From Bisporella sp. PMI_857 (Eukaryota; Ascomycota; Leotiomycetes; Helotiales; Helotiaceae): DNA of 64,000 bases. Below the pieces are notes generated by a model. The model worked only from the letters and a program-made list of their open reading frames with translations. It was not told where the DNA came from and made no database searches. The stretch lies in the NCBI GenBank assembly GCA_021307315.1, contig JAJSPD010000023.1, forward strand, positions 310,001 to 374,000, given 5' to 3'. Positions 25,168 through 35,620 of this stretch are shown in pieces. The position numbers and the translations under genes are program-made. Positions within the stretch are counted from its first letter, which is position 1. The number at the start of each line of letters is the position of its first letter.

Positions 25168-25548
25168 ATGCACCCCTTTTCTGTCCTTACTCTTGGGATC
25201 TTCGTAGCCGGCTACATTACTGCGCGGTGGGATTTGGTAACACGGCTTTATGAGCTAGCTATCTTTGCCTGGGACCACGGCGTTGTCGTATGCGTACTAC
25301 TATTTGGAGACTATGCTCTAGGCTGATCATTTATATAGACTCGCACGGCTAAAGGCTTCGCGATCCTTTCACTATTCTTCTTTCTGTTCATACTGCCAGT
25401 AGCCAGGTTAGCTTGGAAGGAGACGGATTTGGTAAGAATGTATATGATGGTTGCGCAGGAGAACAAGCTAACTCATACGTAGCACCCTAGATCTGCCAGC
25501 ACAGGGATTTCTGCACGGGAGCAACTCAGACGTCGAGGATCATTCTAA
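25168..25548 (+). CDS. Small conserved-looking membrane protein upstream of GPI1
   Basis: I do not recognise the family. Exons 25168-25287, 25339-25431 and 25483-25548 give 92 residues in continuous frame; introns of 51 bp each have GTATGC and GTAAGA donors and TAG acceptors. Two hydrophobic segments are visible: residues about 3-18 (HPFSVLTLGIFVAGYI) and about 45-63 (FAILSLFFFLFILPVAR). The last third is basic and hydrophilic (SAREQLRRRGSF). This suggests a small two-pass or signal-anchored membrane protein. The stop lies only 23 bp before the GPI1 start codon on the same strand, so the two may share a transcript. Splice logic and length argue it is real; function is unknown. Confidence 0.68.
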
Positions 25549-25571
25549 TACGGAGTAAAGCATAAACTGAC

Positions 25572-27885
25572 ATGCCCGAGCATGATGGGCTTATGAGAAT
25601 ATTCTGGCCCTCAGATCTGCCACGAACAGAGTCGCCGGGAATATTAGTTGGCTGGAGAAACTCAAGCCTAGATGTTCTTGTAGTCTCAGTATTAGAGGAT
25701 GTCGAAGTGAGCAGCGACGAAAAGATTGGCAGAAATTGGCTGACGTCGAGATAGGCCCGGAACGTGGAGAATGCCTTGAAGGTTGGGACCTTGTTTCGCA
25801 ACCCTACGCACCCTATAGAACATATATTCCTACTATGTGAACAGTCATCGATGCATGTCCTGGGATTGGCAAATATTCCGGCTGAGGAAATTGGTCCTCT
25901 TCAGATACATGCGACCACGGGTCCGGGCCTGAAAATGCCTCAAATATCTTGCGCAACAGCTTCCACAATACAAATCATTATGTATGACCGTCCCCTGCCT
26001 ATGAGGATGCAATACATATCCCTCACCCCTATTTCGTTAGCATTAGGCGACAAAGTCGAGAAAACAATACACGCACCTAGTGGTGTTGATGCTGAAGAAG
26101 AGCAGCAAGAGTCGAAGAGCAGGGAAAGGACTAGACTCCTCGTTGAAAAACTTAAACTCCACACCATCAGCAAGCACACTCCGTCCCAGAAAGATGAGGC
26201 CCTTCCTAGAATTGTCAATCAAATCAACTGCTCCTGGGAGCTCAACAAACTTCTTCAGAAAAACATAACATTGGTCGGGAGGCGTTCACGACGGAGTTTG
26301 AGCGTGTCAGAAAGAGTCGTTGAATCTGCTACGAGCATGCGGGATTTCGTAATTCTAGCAGCTTGGCAATTCATAACAGTCTACCTCTACCCTATCATTC
26401 GACAAGGCTTCGTCTTAGGACTTTTCTGTCACCGGGTTGTCGCCGAGGCTCTGCTTCTTGTATTAGAGTGGAGGGCAAAACCGGAGTATGCGGCTTTGAA
26501 AGACATATCAGCAACTGCACAACAAGTTGAAATTCGCTTACAGCAGTTTTGTTACTGGCCAATGCAGTATGTCACACTCCGAAAACGCAAGAAAGATTGG
26601 GAGAGTGTTACTACAAGTCATCCTGATTATATCAGATTCTACAACAGCCTCTGGCTTGTGGCTAACGATGTTATTATTGGTATTGCTCTTGGATCATATA
26701 TCATTGACAACTCTGCATGGGTGGCAGAATCAATCAGCGAGGTTCTTAGGCTATACTCCATTGGTGCCTTAAGAAACATGATAGCTTGGCTAATGGGTTG
26801 GCCCGCTGGGTTAAAGGTAAACGGCGAACTTGCTACTTTTCTCGGTGACCTCTTTTTATGGGTCATTGATCATTGGTCAAGTACGTACATTCCCTCCTCA
26901 TCTATTCATCTATTCATCAATAAACTGATCCCTTCAGGTTGCATTGAAGCTCTACGACCTATTCTACCTCACCTCATTTGGTTTATAGGCTTCTCGAGTT
27001 TTGCAGGTGCCAGCATGCCGATTGCCCTTTTCTCTGACCTACTTTCTATACTCACTTTGCATATCTATTCTTTCTACATGGCGTCGGCCCGGATATTCAA
27101 CTGGCAATATACCATCCTTCTCTCATTATTTCAACTCTTCCGCGGGAAAAAGCACAACGTTTTACGGAAGCGAATTGATTCTTGCGACTACGATCTAGAC
27201 CAGCTCCTACTGGGTACCATCTTGTTCACGTTGCTCTTCTTTCTATTGCCTACAGTCATAGTGTTCTATCTTACATTCGCAACAGCTCGCATGGCAATAA
27301 TATCGCTTAAAGCCATGCTAGATACACTGCTTGCATGCCTGAACCACTTCCCGCTTTTTGCCCTAATGTTACGAATTAAAGACTCCCAAAGATTGCCAGG
27401 TTTGTCTTCAACCGGGAGCAATACTAGGCATTGCTAAAATGTGCAGGTGGCATATGCTTTGAACTTCGAGATACCCAAAAGTTACAAAATAATTTCTCTT
27501 CAGAAACTCTTCCTACGTCCTATATTTATCTCAAAGTTAGTGACCCTTCCGTATGAGTTTTCCATGCTAATATCAGCAGTCTGTTCCATTGACCTTCCGT
27601 GCGATGTTCCATCAGTACTTTCAACTTGGCCATCGAATTCATTCACATTATTTATCTCCGCGTGTGCTTATGTGTCTTGCCACTGGCAGATTCGTGCCAC
27701 CGATTCATCGCAAAAATCTCTATAGTCTACAATACTCCATGCTTCCAGCACGACGGGCTGGAATGATGGAAATGTGGACCGTTTTGACGGCGCCGGATCC
27801 TGCAAGTGGAAAAAAGATTGTCTATCCAGACTTGAAAATGAATGGAAGGAGGCTGAATGGAAATGGTAGACGTTACAACTTCTAG
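25572..27885 (+). CDS. GPI1: GPI-GlcNAc transferase subunit Gpi1 (PIG-Q)
   Basis: Gpi1 is an ER-membrane subunit of the complex that adds GlcNAc to phosphatidylinositol, the first step of GPI-anchor synthesis. Exons 25572-25706, 25755-26880, 26938-27399, 27447-27535 and 27580-27885 give 705 residues. The N-terminal domain starts MRIFWPSDLPRTESPGILVG within exon 1. Several membrane helices and the conserved WFIGFSSFAGASMPIALFSD follow, then FRAMFHQYFQLGHRI and ATGRFVPPIHRKNLYSLQYS near the end. The second intron (57 bp) is stop-free and a multiple of three, so an unspliced reading adds 19 false residues. A long luminal or cytoplasmic region with SKSRERTR sits at about residues 140-230. Confidence 0.94.
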
Positions 27886-29578
27886 ATAGGAGACCTTGTA
27901 TATACCTTAAGAAGATGCTCTAGAATAATAATAATTCATCAAGAGGCGCTGTATCTTGGCGATAATGTGCTCTTGTACAGGAAGCGAGCTTACTAACACA
28001 GATCTCGTGGAACGTAAAGTTTTGGGGCCTACCGTGTGGAGTATCTCGAGTGGACAAGGATTTGCTATTTATCAGTGTATGCTAGGAACGATGTATAGCA
28101 GAGCCTTTAAGGAGAACGCTCTAAATGAAAAGGAAATCGTGCTATGGCAGGTGAGTCGTAGATCCTTGCTCTCTGATTTTCCTATAGCCCTCTACTGGAC
28201 AACTCGTCCGTCAACGGGGAAGAAAGAGCTTAGCAAAATTAACTGCAGAGGATTAGAACGGAGAGAGCTCGAACAATCAAAAGGTTTAAAGGATACTGGG
28301 ATGCATCCTGGCTCCCAGACACGCTATGCCCAATTATACTCAGCCATGGGTTACGAGGAATCATGAAACAGAAAAGATTTGCAGGAGAAATGTAGCGGAC
28401 AGAGAAACTGGCTATTAAATGCGGAGAAACTTCAGGCTTCTGAGTTTGCTCCCTGATGAAATGGTTTACTGCTGCTCACAATTTGTAAGGGTGTGTTCTC
28501 TCTAAGCATTAGACTGAAGAGGACGTAGTCAAATAGCAAGAACTCTCTTTGTTTCAGTGGTCCACCAAGCAGACTCAGAATTACCTTATTTGCAGATAAA
28601 CTAACATTACTCGCACTAGCATCAACAGGCTAACGCCATGTGCCTTGTTGGATATCACAACAAGAAGGCCATGATGCTTGGCACCGTCGCTTAATTTAAG
28701 GGGTTGCTGCACAAGCTTGTTGATTAAATGAATGCTGGATATCTGAGTGCTAAGAACATATCATGTGCCTCATTTTACACTCTCAACCTAGTCTACCTTC
28801 TACTCCAGTGGAAGGTGCTGGTCTGAGCTTACTATTAAGGTTGAATATCTTGCGTTATCGGCACTCAGGATAGCACTCCACTTGTACTTCAAGAAAGCCT
28901 AAAGTACGAAGACTCTTGATACGGTGTCATTTCTTGTGCTGCGCAAACGAGGGCCCGTGGGGTTTGTTATACTGAGAGTCTGTTCTCTTGAATTTTCATC
29001 AGAACTTACAATACTTTTGCGATTCATCTAATTGGGGGATGGCATTTTCATCTGTCTTTTCTACACTTTCATTTAGTTTTTGTTCCATTTGTCCATTTAA
29101 TGAGATTTGTGGTACCATTTTGTTCGATAAGAGGCTAACAAGAATACGAGATGCTCATATATTTAATTATTTAAGACTATTGTTGACATTGAGAAACCGT
29201 CCGCATATTTGCCTACCAAAGACCTGACTTCCAGTAGCAAGTCTCTTTTCATGCCTCCTCTGTGATGTGTTGATATTAGTGGTAGATCAAATGATTCTTC
29301 GAGAGTCGGCCTTCAGCAACTGAAATATACACTTGATATGACAAAAATTAATAGAAATCCTTGTAGTCGATAAAGAACATAGCCTACTAAATCATCAACT
29401 TGCGGCAGGCCGACGCTCTCTTTGAGACATTTGAATAAACACAAAATGGGTTCATGATATCAATGAGACTAACAAGCAGTGGCTCCTCAGAGAGGAATAT
29501 GTTGTGAAATGCTTTTATTCAATGTGGTTCATCCCATTGCATAATATACAGTCTTTCCCTTAGACCACCAAGCGTAGC
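27886..29578. other. Spacer, no supported gene
   Basis: About 1.7 kb between the 3' ends of GPI1 and the LEA-like gene. A 136-codon frame at 27956-28366 lacks an ATG at its start and has no motif; it may be a relic or chance. The rest is AT-rich. Confidence 0.5.
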
Positions 29579-29963
29579 TCACAACTTGCCCTTCGTCTCC
29601 CGGTATTTTCCTTTTGCCTCGCCCTTCAGCTCTGCAGCCTTGCCCTTGGCCTCACCAGCAACCTTATTTGCCTTTCCCTTGGCTTCGCTGCTCGAAATAT
29701 TTGCAGCCTCCTTAACTTTAGCTGCTGCCTTCTCTGTACTAGATGTCAGCTTCACGGGGTTACCTGGGACAAAAGAAGGAAGACATACCTCCAAGCTCAA
29801 TACCATCAACGATCTTGTTCGCAACCGCCTTGTCTACACTGTGTGCCGTGTCCTTGACACTCTCTGTGGCTGACTTCTGGGCAATGAAGGAGGTGGAGAA
29901 AGCTCGTGGAGCGAAGGCAATGGATCGTGGAGCACGGAGAGCGGTGCGTGTGAGGAAAGACAT
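29579..29963 (-). CDS. Small mitochondrial LEA/CsbD-like stress protein
   Basis: Exons 29963-29789 and 29733-29579 give 109 residues (55-bp intron; join IELG-EKAAAKV). The N terminus is a strong mitochondrial presequence, basic and hydroxylated with no acid for about 25 residues, ending near RAFSTSF, a typical processing site. The mature part is a hydrophilic Ala/Lys/Glu/Gly helix with repeated AKGKA, GEAKGKA and GEAKGKY units, the pattern of LEA group 3 and CsbD-like proteins that protect membranes or proteins during desiccation or stress. Function is inferred from composition only. The next gene upstream, the AUH-like hydratase, is also mitochondrial but has its own promoter. Confidence 0.78.
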
Positions 29964-30635
29964 TTTGATATTGTGTTTGTGAGTAGTTGGGAGGAATTTA
30001 AGAAGAATTGACTTGGATTTGGAAGTTAGGTTGGTATGGTGTGAGCAATTGAGAAAGCAAGAGAGAAGGAGTTTTAAAGGAGCTCTACTGACTACCTACG
30101 TCATACCTTGCTGAGGCGGGGCATTCACAACCGAGCTCCTGAACTGCATGTTTGATAGGAGCTACCTCCGCCATGCCAAATTTTTTGCAACTCTGTTTCA
30201 CTTGATGTATTTTATCGAAAAGCAATATTGAGAGTATTTTCCTGTATTTTCCTGTATTGACTGCTGAGCATACCCTGCTGCTGGAAAACTCGTCGTAGTG
30301 GAAGCTCTTTATAAATATGGGATTCTTTGCCGAGAACCGATGCATACAACTGAAGTAGCGGTTCCCAAATGACAGCAGGACAATGTGTTTAATGGTAATT
30401 TGAAGCTCAGGTATCATTATACAAAACAGAGTTTTGTACAGTCCACATAGTGCGTTTTTTCTCACCAGATTCGCTTCCTGTCTGTTTCTGTCTTAGCCCA
30501 GTCTACATGTAGAATCACTCAAATCGTTCAGAGGATGGGGCACAAAGTTGGAGCCGGGGAAACCTCCCCTAAGTACAATTGCTACTCACGTGGTACATTG
30601 TCTTGGTAATATTCTATCCAAGAACTCATAAATTT
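29964..30635. other. Spacer, nothing recognised
   Basis: Promoter side of the LEA-like gene and 3' flank of the hydratase gene. A 126-codon minus-strand frame at 30085-30465 has no motif and is treated as chance. Confidence 0.55.
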
Positions 30636-31669
30636 TTACCTTCCTTTGAAAGCTGGTAGCCGCTTCTCCCTGAACGCTTTCAACGCTTCATCTCTATCCT
30701 CTGTCGAAACCACTCTTTCATACATCTTGTTCTCAACCTCTTCGCGTGCATATCCCACAGCTTTCAGTGCGGCTCTGACAGCTATCGGCCCACCTTCGCT
30801 GATCTGTCCTGCCAGAATTATTGCTTGTTTTAAGCATTCATCATTGGCCCGCTTCATCAGGTCCTTTTGTCTCTCCTCTCCTTCCGCTTTCGCTTCATCT
30901 GGCAGCACTTCGACTAACCGATCAGCAATACCGAGAAAGTATGCTTCCGCGGCTGTCACTCTACGCCCAGTCAAGATCAGATCCCTCGCCCGTCCAAGAC
31001 CGATCAGAGCCGGAAGACGATAAGTTCCTCCTGCACCGGGTATTATACCCAATCGCGTTTCTGGCAGACCAACTTGTGCGGTGGATGCCAGAACGCGCAT
31101 GTGTGTGCAAAGTGCTAGTTCGAGTCCTCCTCCTAAAGCTAACGAGCTTACAGCACTAATTGTTGGAATTGGCAACACAGATAGGGCCGTAAAAGTATCC
31201 CTTAAGGTATTGAGAAATATCTTCGTCCTATTCTTTGTTAGTAATACCTCCAATCGTTTGCGGATAACGCATACTCATCTGGCGTAAAACCCGCCCTCTC
31301 CTTCAGATCTGCACCTGCACAAAAGCAGCTATCGACCTCACTCGCCAGCACGACTGCTCTCGTTGGCCCTTTTTTATCAACGCCTGCCGCACCCCCGAAC
31401 TGTTTTGGCGGTGGAATCTCGTCTCCTTCGGCATCATATTCTGCAGCTATAGCATTAATATGGGAGCGTAGTTCCCATAGTAGTTGTCGCGAAATGGCAT
31501 TTCTGGCTGACGGACGGGCAAGTGAGATGATGCGAATTCGTCCTGAGGATGGGGCCGGGACATCTGTGATATTAATGAGAGGTGTGGACTGGCCAGCTAC
31601 TGGGAAGGAGTAGCAGCGGCGGACAATTTTTGGAAGGGTTGAGGAGACTGGGCGGAATAGAGATCGCAT
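30636..31669 (-). CDS. Mitochondrial enoyl-CoA hydratase, methylglutaconyl-CoA hydratase (AUH) type
   Basis: Crotonase-fold enzyme, most likely the 3-methylglutaconyl-CoA hydratase of leucine breakdown. Exons 31669-31275 and 31227-30636 give 328 residues (47-bp intron; join FTPDE-TKIFL). A basic presequence (about residues 1-20, MRSLFRPVSSTLPKIVRRCY) targets mitochondria. The oxyanion-hole sequences are FCAGADLKER and LALGGGLELAL, and the catalytic glutamate region is GLPETRLGIIPGAGGT. The insert of about 30 residues before RAVVLASE is longer than in bacterial hydratases. Substrate choice among hydratases of this family is inferred. The gene is divergent from the ankyrin gene, 369 bp apart. 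Confidence 0.88.
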
Positions 31670-32038
31670 GTTTGGGGGATGCGATTGAAGGTAGGCAGAG
31701 CTCAGGTAAGCTCAAGCTTGAGCCGGGAACCTGCGCAATGTTGAGTCCGTGATAAAAAGCGTACTTTCAAAGCCAGCTTGAAAAGCTCAGAGTCTGCAAT
31801 GAAAATTCCCAATTAAGAAGTTTGTCCCTTTTATACAAGTATTGACAGTCCCGTTTCTAAGCGCGTCCAAGTCATGAAGGCCGAGGTTTCTCCCGGCAGG
31901 TCTTGGCGCTGTCATCAAGTAAACGGCTCCGACGGGAATTTAAGGTAACACAAAAATTCATATAAATTCAAGATGAAGGATCTTGCATATTCCTTCCATA
32001 GACAGGTCTTTTGAAAAAGAAACAACACAACCGATAGT
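31670..32038. promoter_or_regulatory. Bidirectional promoter region, hydratase / ankyrin gene
   Basis: A 369-bp gap between two start codons on opposite strands. A TATATA-like or strong factor site is not evident. Confidence 0.5.
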
Positions 32039-32586
32039 ATGGCAAACGAATCAGCGAGTACATCGCTTCCTTCTGAAGCAATTGCTTTGGCTACAAGGAT
32101 GTTTAATGCTGCGAGAGATGGGCAACTAGACGTCTTTCAGCAAGCTTTACCAGCCGGCCTGCCTTCTAATTTGACGAATGATAAGGGAGACACTCTTGTA
32201 CATGGAACCTCTTACTTACCTCTTATTCTACTTTTGCTAATAAGTCTAGGTCATGCTCGCAGCATATCATGGCCACGCTCCACTTGTAAAGCTCTTAATT
32301 CAGCATGGCGCTGATCCAAATAAAATCAATGATAGAGGGCAAAGCCCTCTAGCTGGAGCCGTATTCAAAGCGGAACCTGATGTTATTGAGGTATGTGTGC
32401 GAATACTCGTTACTTGCTGATTCTTACTAATGTAAAAAGGCGTTACTGGAAGGAGGTGCAGATCCTGATCTTGGAAGGCCTAGTGCAATGGAAGCAGTGG
32501 CTCTGTTCAGGCAAGAGGAGCAATGGAAAAGCAAGTTTGAGGCAGCACGTGAGCGTCGAAAAGGAGTGAATGGCGTCAAGTCATGA
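32039..32586 (+). CDS. Small ankyrin-repeat protein
   Basis: Exons 32039-32197, 32250-32390 and 32440-32586 give 148 residues; introns are 52 and 49 bp. After a short helix (ALATRMFNAARDGQLDVFQQ) come two to three ankyrin repeats: GDTLVMLAAYHGHAPLVKLL, IQHGADPNKINDRGQSPLAG, and a last one around VIEALLEGGADPDLGRPSAM. A basic helical tail ends KGVNGVKS. Small proteins of this shape are widespread in fungi and act as protein-binding scaffolds; the partner is unknown. The unspliced reading stops after 91 residues. Confidence 0.88.
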
Positions 32587-33076
32587 TCGATGAATCCAGT
32601 ATCGGGGGTCTACCCATGCTTACTTGCAAGGTACTGTGACATGTGTCCTTATGTCTTTACAGAAGCACAGCCAGAGGAAAGATGGGTAGAGTCTTCAATG
32701 AAGGTGCAGCAATGTCTCGCAAATGACGCTCATTATTTTGGTATATCACGCCTTATTAAAGGATAAAAGATATGATCTACGGAAGGGAGGAAGAAGGGAG
32801 TGGGAAGTCAACGGAAAGTACGAAATGTATGTGCATACTTGTATTTCTTTCTAATATCCTACAATGAGCCGATTTATCATTAGAGAGAGATAGGCAGCGC
32901 TGAATTAGGTGAGACTTCCTGAAATAATCACTTCAGAACCAGCCTCAGACACCTAACTGGATCCTCCCTACCCCATATCCCCATCAACACCATGAATCGA
33001 ACTTGAGAATACAACCAAGGACTACAAGTCCTTCAATTGCTGATATGTGAGACCTAGTAATGGGGACGTACATACT
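32587..33076. other. Convergent spacer, nothing recognised
   Basis: 3' flanks of the ankyrin gene and of the zinc-ribbon gene on the opposite strand. No element seen. Confidence 0.55.
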
Positions 33077-33469
33077 CTAGGTCTGAGTATTCCGACGTCC
33101 CCAAATCCCTATGTATTCATTTCTTGCCGCAACGGTACTGTCGTATATCTTTTGGACAGTTTCTGCCAACTTCCAGTACATTCGTGGTAGCGCCTCTTCT
33201 AGGTCTTCTTTCCGAATGTCCTCCTTGATGAGACTGCAAGCATCTTGAATCTGCTTTTCGATTATCTTTACCACATCCTTATTGTTTGGCGGAGGGTATC
33301 TCGCTTCAAATTCTTTGCGTGTTGCTAGATCTAAATCACAATGTGGACAACGGGCACTTCCACGGTCGATGGTTGTATTGATAAATGGTAGGGCGGGGGA
33401 AGTAGACTGGAGTACCTGCATCGCAGGAGGTAGCAGCATCTCATTGTTGCAGGTACTGCACCTGACCAT
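33077..33469 (-). CDS. Hypothetical zinc-ribbon protein
   Basis: Unrecognised single-exon frame of 130 residues. Two CxxC pairs about 34 residues apart (MVRCSTCNNEM and ARCPHCDLDL) can form one zinc-binding site. The C-terminal half is helical and charged (KIIEKQIQDACSLIKEDIRK, then MYWKLAETVQKIYDSTVAAR). The first ATG directly precedes the first CxxC, as in many small zinc-ribbon proteins. An upstream exon cannot be excluded. The paired cysteines and clean helical region make chance less likely, but there is no family match to quote. Confidence 0.5.
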   Translation of the reverse strand: MVRCSTCNNEMLLPPAMQVLQSTSPALPFINTTIDRGSARCPHCDLDLATRKEFEARYPPPNNKDVVKIIEKQIQDACSLIKEDIRKEDLEEALPRMYWKLAETVQKIYDSTVAARNEYIGIWGRRNTQT

Positions 33470-34334
33470 TTTCTTAGCACGAGGTAAATTGTGTAGGGCT
33501 CAGCTTTATATCAATGTGTAAATGTAGATCCGAGGACCATCGAAATTAAGAGTGCACTAATATATGCACTGACAGTTCTATGTGATTGTTCGCAAAACGG
33601 TGAATGGAAACAAACATAGTCATGATTGTGGGTCTCATTTCATTCATTCATTGTGGACAAAGAAATATTGATCAAAGACAAGATCCAGCCATTAGGACGG
33701 AGCTTCCGCATGCTGTTGATTTGAGCTGAGCCCTTTTTAGACAAGGCGATCAAGAGCTACTTCCAGCCTGCTATGCTAATGGAGGTGAACAACTCCTATG
33801 TCATTGAGATGTCCCGCTGTTTTCATTTCTCCAAGCCCAATGCATTCTCATGCCGCAGGTTAGAGGGTAAGTCAACGATAAATTCTATTCTCTCCTCCAC
33901 TTTCCCCTCCAAGACCTGTCATGGAGTAGGACGAAAGCCAGAGTGAATATGAAGGATTGTGTTTTATGTAAGGAGAGAAGAAGAGGACGAGATGGTTTGT
34001 CGTTTTGAAGCAATTTTTTAGAGCCAGGGATAAGCGAGTCTTGGCAACCAGTTTAGCCCTGCCTGGAGCAAGGAGGCGTCTTTGAGTCAGAGGTGGGGTT
34101 GTTATTTGGCACAACAACCCCGCCAGTCAGAAAGAAAAGATTACAAAATGAGACCGAAGCAACAGCTTTGAAACATAACATCTACTCACCACTTGCATTG
34201 TCCTTGATACGCCCTTTGAAAGTGGATCCCCACTACTACACATTACCATTTGCACAAACCATCAAATTGCAACATCTCGCCTAATCTAAAGCAAACAAGC
34301 AACAAACAAATAAACAATCGACTCTTTTCACATT
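33470..34334. other. Divergent spacer
   Basis: Promoters of the zinc-ribbon gene and the PDAP1-like gene. Frames on the minus strand near 33872-34117 are short and motif-free. Confidence 0.55.
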
Positions 34335-35191
34335 ATGGCACCAGGCGGACCACCAGGAGGCGGCCGTGGCAGAGGCGGCAAGTTCAAGAAGTTCACACGA
34401 GGAGGTAGGCTTAAGAAAGTTTCTGTTTGTGTCCGCAGATGCTAAACAATAGTCAGGCGGCAAGCACTTTTCCAAGAATCTGCGACCCCTCGATGCCGAC
34501 GGAAATGAAATTAACGAGAAAGACCCCAACGCATCGACAGAAGAAGAGGAGGAATCGTCCGAGGAGGAGTCTTCAGAAGAGGAAGTGGTCGACAAGCCCG
34601 TGCTAAGTCGTGAAGAGCGTCGTGCTGCCGCGAAGGCAAAGAAGGAGGCAGCGATCGCGAAAAAGCAAGGAAAGGTGCCCCAAGCGGGTGATCTGCCCTC
34701 TAGCTCCGAGGAGGAAACCGACGACGATATGCCAGTCAACCCCAACCACTCCAAAGCCGCTCGGAATCAAGCTACTCTTGCACCTGTCCCCGTCGATGAT
34801 GTCGCGGCTGGTGTGAAGGACTTGAGTGTTGGTGGGAAGGGTAAGAAGCCAGTTGCAGAGCTGAGTCGCAGAGAGCGAGAAGCAATCCAGGCACAACAGG
34901 CAAAGGAGAGATACCAGAAGCTGCATGAAGCTGGCAAGACGGATGAAGCGAAGGCAGATCTTGCTCGGTTGAAGCTGATTCGGGAGAAGAGAGAGGCGGA
35001 GGCGGCACGGAAACAGGTTTGTAGTTCTCAACACAAGATACCATGATAGTATACTAAAGACAGTATAGGCCGAAAAGGAAGAGCGCGAAGAAGCGGAGAA
35101 AGAGAAGAAGGCACAAATCGAGGCGCGAGAGAAGAAGCTAAGAGAGGCGGCGCTAGGCACATCATCGAAGGGCAAGAAAGGCAAGAAGTAA
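34335..35191 (+). CDS. 28 kDa heat- and acid-stable phosphoprotein homologue (PDAP1/HASP28)
   Basis: Exons 34335-34404, 34457-35016 and 35069-35191 give 250 residues; introns are 52 and 52 bp. The N terminus is Gly/Arg-rich ([20 protein letters not shown]). An acidic Ser/Glu stretch with casein-kinase-like sites follows, then the PP28 signature: [11 protein letters not shown] and [20 protein letters not shown], with [17 protein letters not shown] and an Arg/Lys/Glu-rich helix at the end ([13 protein letters not shown] tail). Family members are highly charged, heat-soluble and linked to translation or growth signalling; the exact role is uncertain. The second exon carries most of the domain. 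Confidence 0.92.
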
Positions 35192-35620
35192 ACTTTGGAC
35201 TTTATCAGCAGTTTACTCGGCGACTTCTTAAAGCTTTCTGGGATGGGATATTACGCAAGATTACGGTTGGCATAACTGGCGGGTATGGGCATACTTTTCA
35301 TTAATAGTTCTTCTTCATGAAGATACCCTACATCGTGTAGAGATTTATGCAGTATGTCTTCTCTCTCCGAGCCAGGTTGATTTGCATAGTTGCGTATGCT
35401 TTTGAACTACATTCAGGGCATTTTGATGCGGCGAACCGATATCTGCAGTACTGGCACGTCCGCTCCATACTAGATTTGCGGGCTTTCTGAATCTTCCACG
35501 CAAAACCTTCTCGCAAAATATGTTCATTATGCTAACACTTTTCATCTGCACTTGACATTTCAGTCGTCAAATATATACATACAAAAGTCACAAAACCAAA
35601 CCAGCCAATCCCACACTATC
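35192..35620. other. Convergent spacer with a small zinc-ribbon-like relic
   Basis: Lies between the PDAP1-like stop and the GH71 stop. Most of it is covered on the minus strand by the frame described at 35328-35558. Confidence 0.5.
35328..35558 (-). pseudogene. Possible small CxxC protein interrupted by an in-frame stop
   Basis: From an ATG at 35558 the frame reads MSSADEKC, then a TAG at 35334... of the second decade (codon 9, positions 35534-35532), then continues open: HNEHILREGFAWKIQKARKS and a zinc-ribbon-like TCQYCRYRFAASKCPECSS (C-x2-C-x8-C-x2-C), ending at a stop at 35328. The flow of sequence across the stop suggests a former gene of about 76 codons. It could equally be chance in convergent 3' flanks. 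Confidence 0.3.

Noticed and set aside
27956..28366. 136-codon frame downstream of GPI1
   Set aside because: Begins at a non-ATG codon, shows no family motif, and cannot be joined to neighbouring exons.
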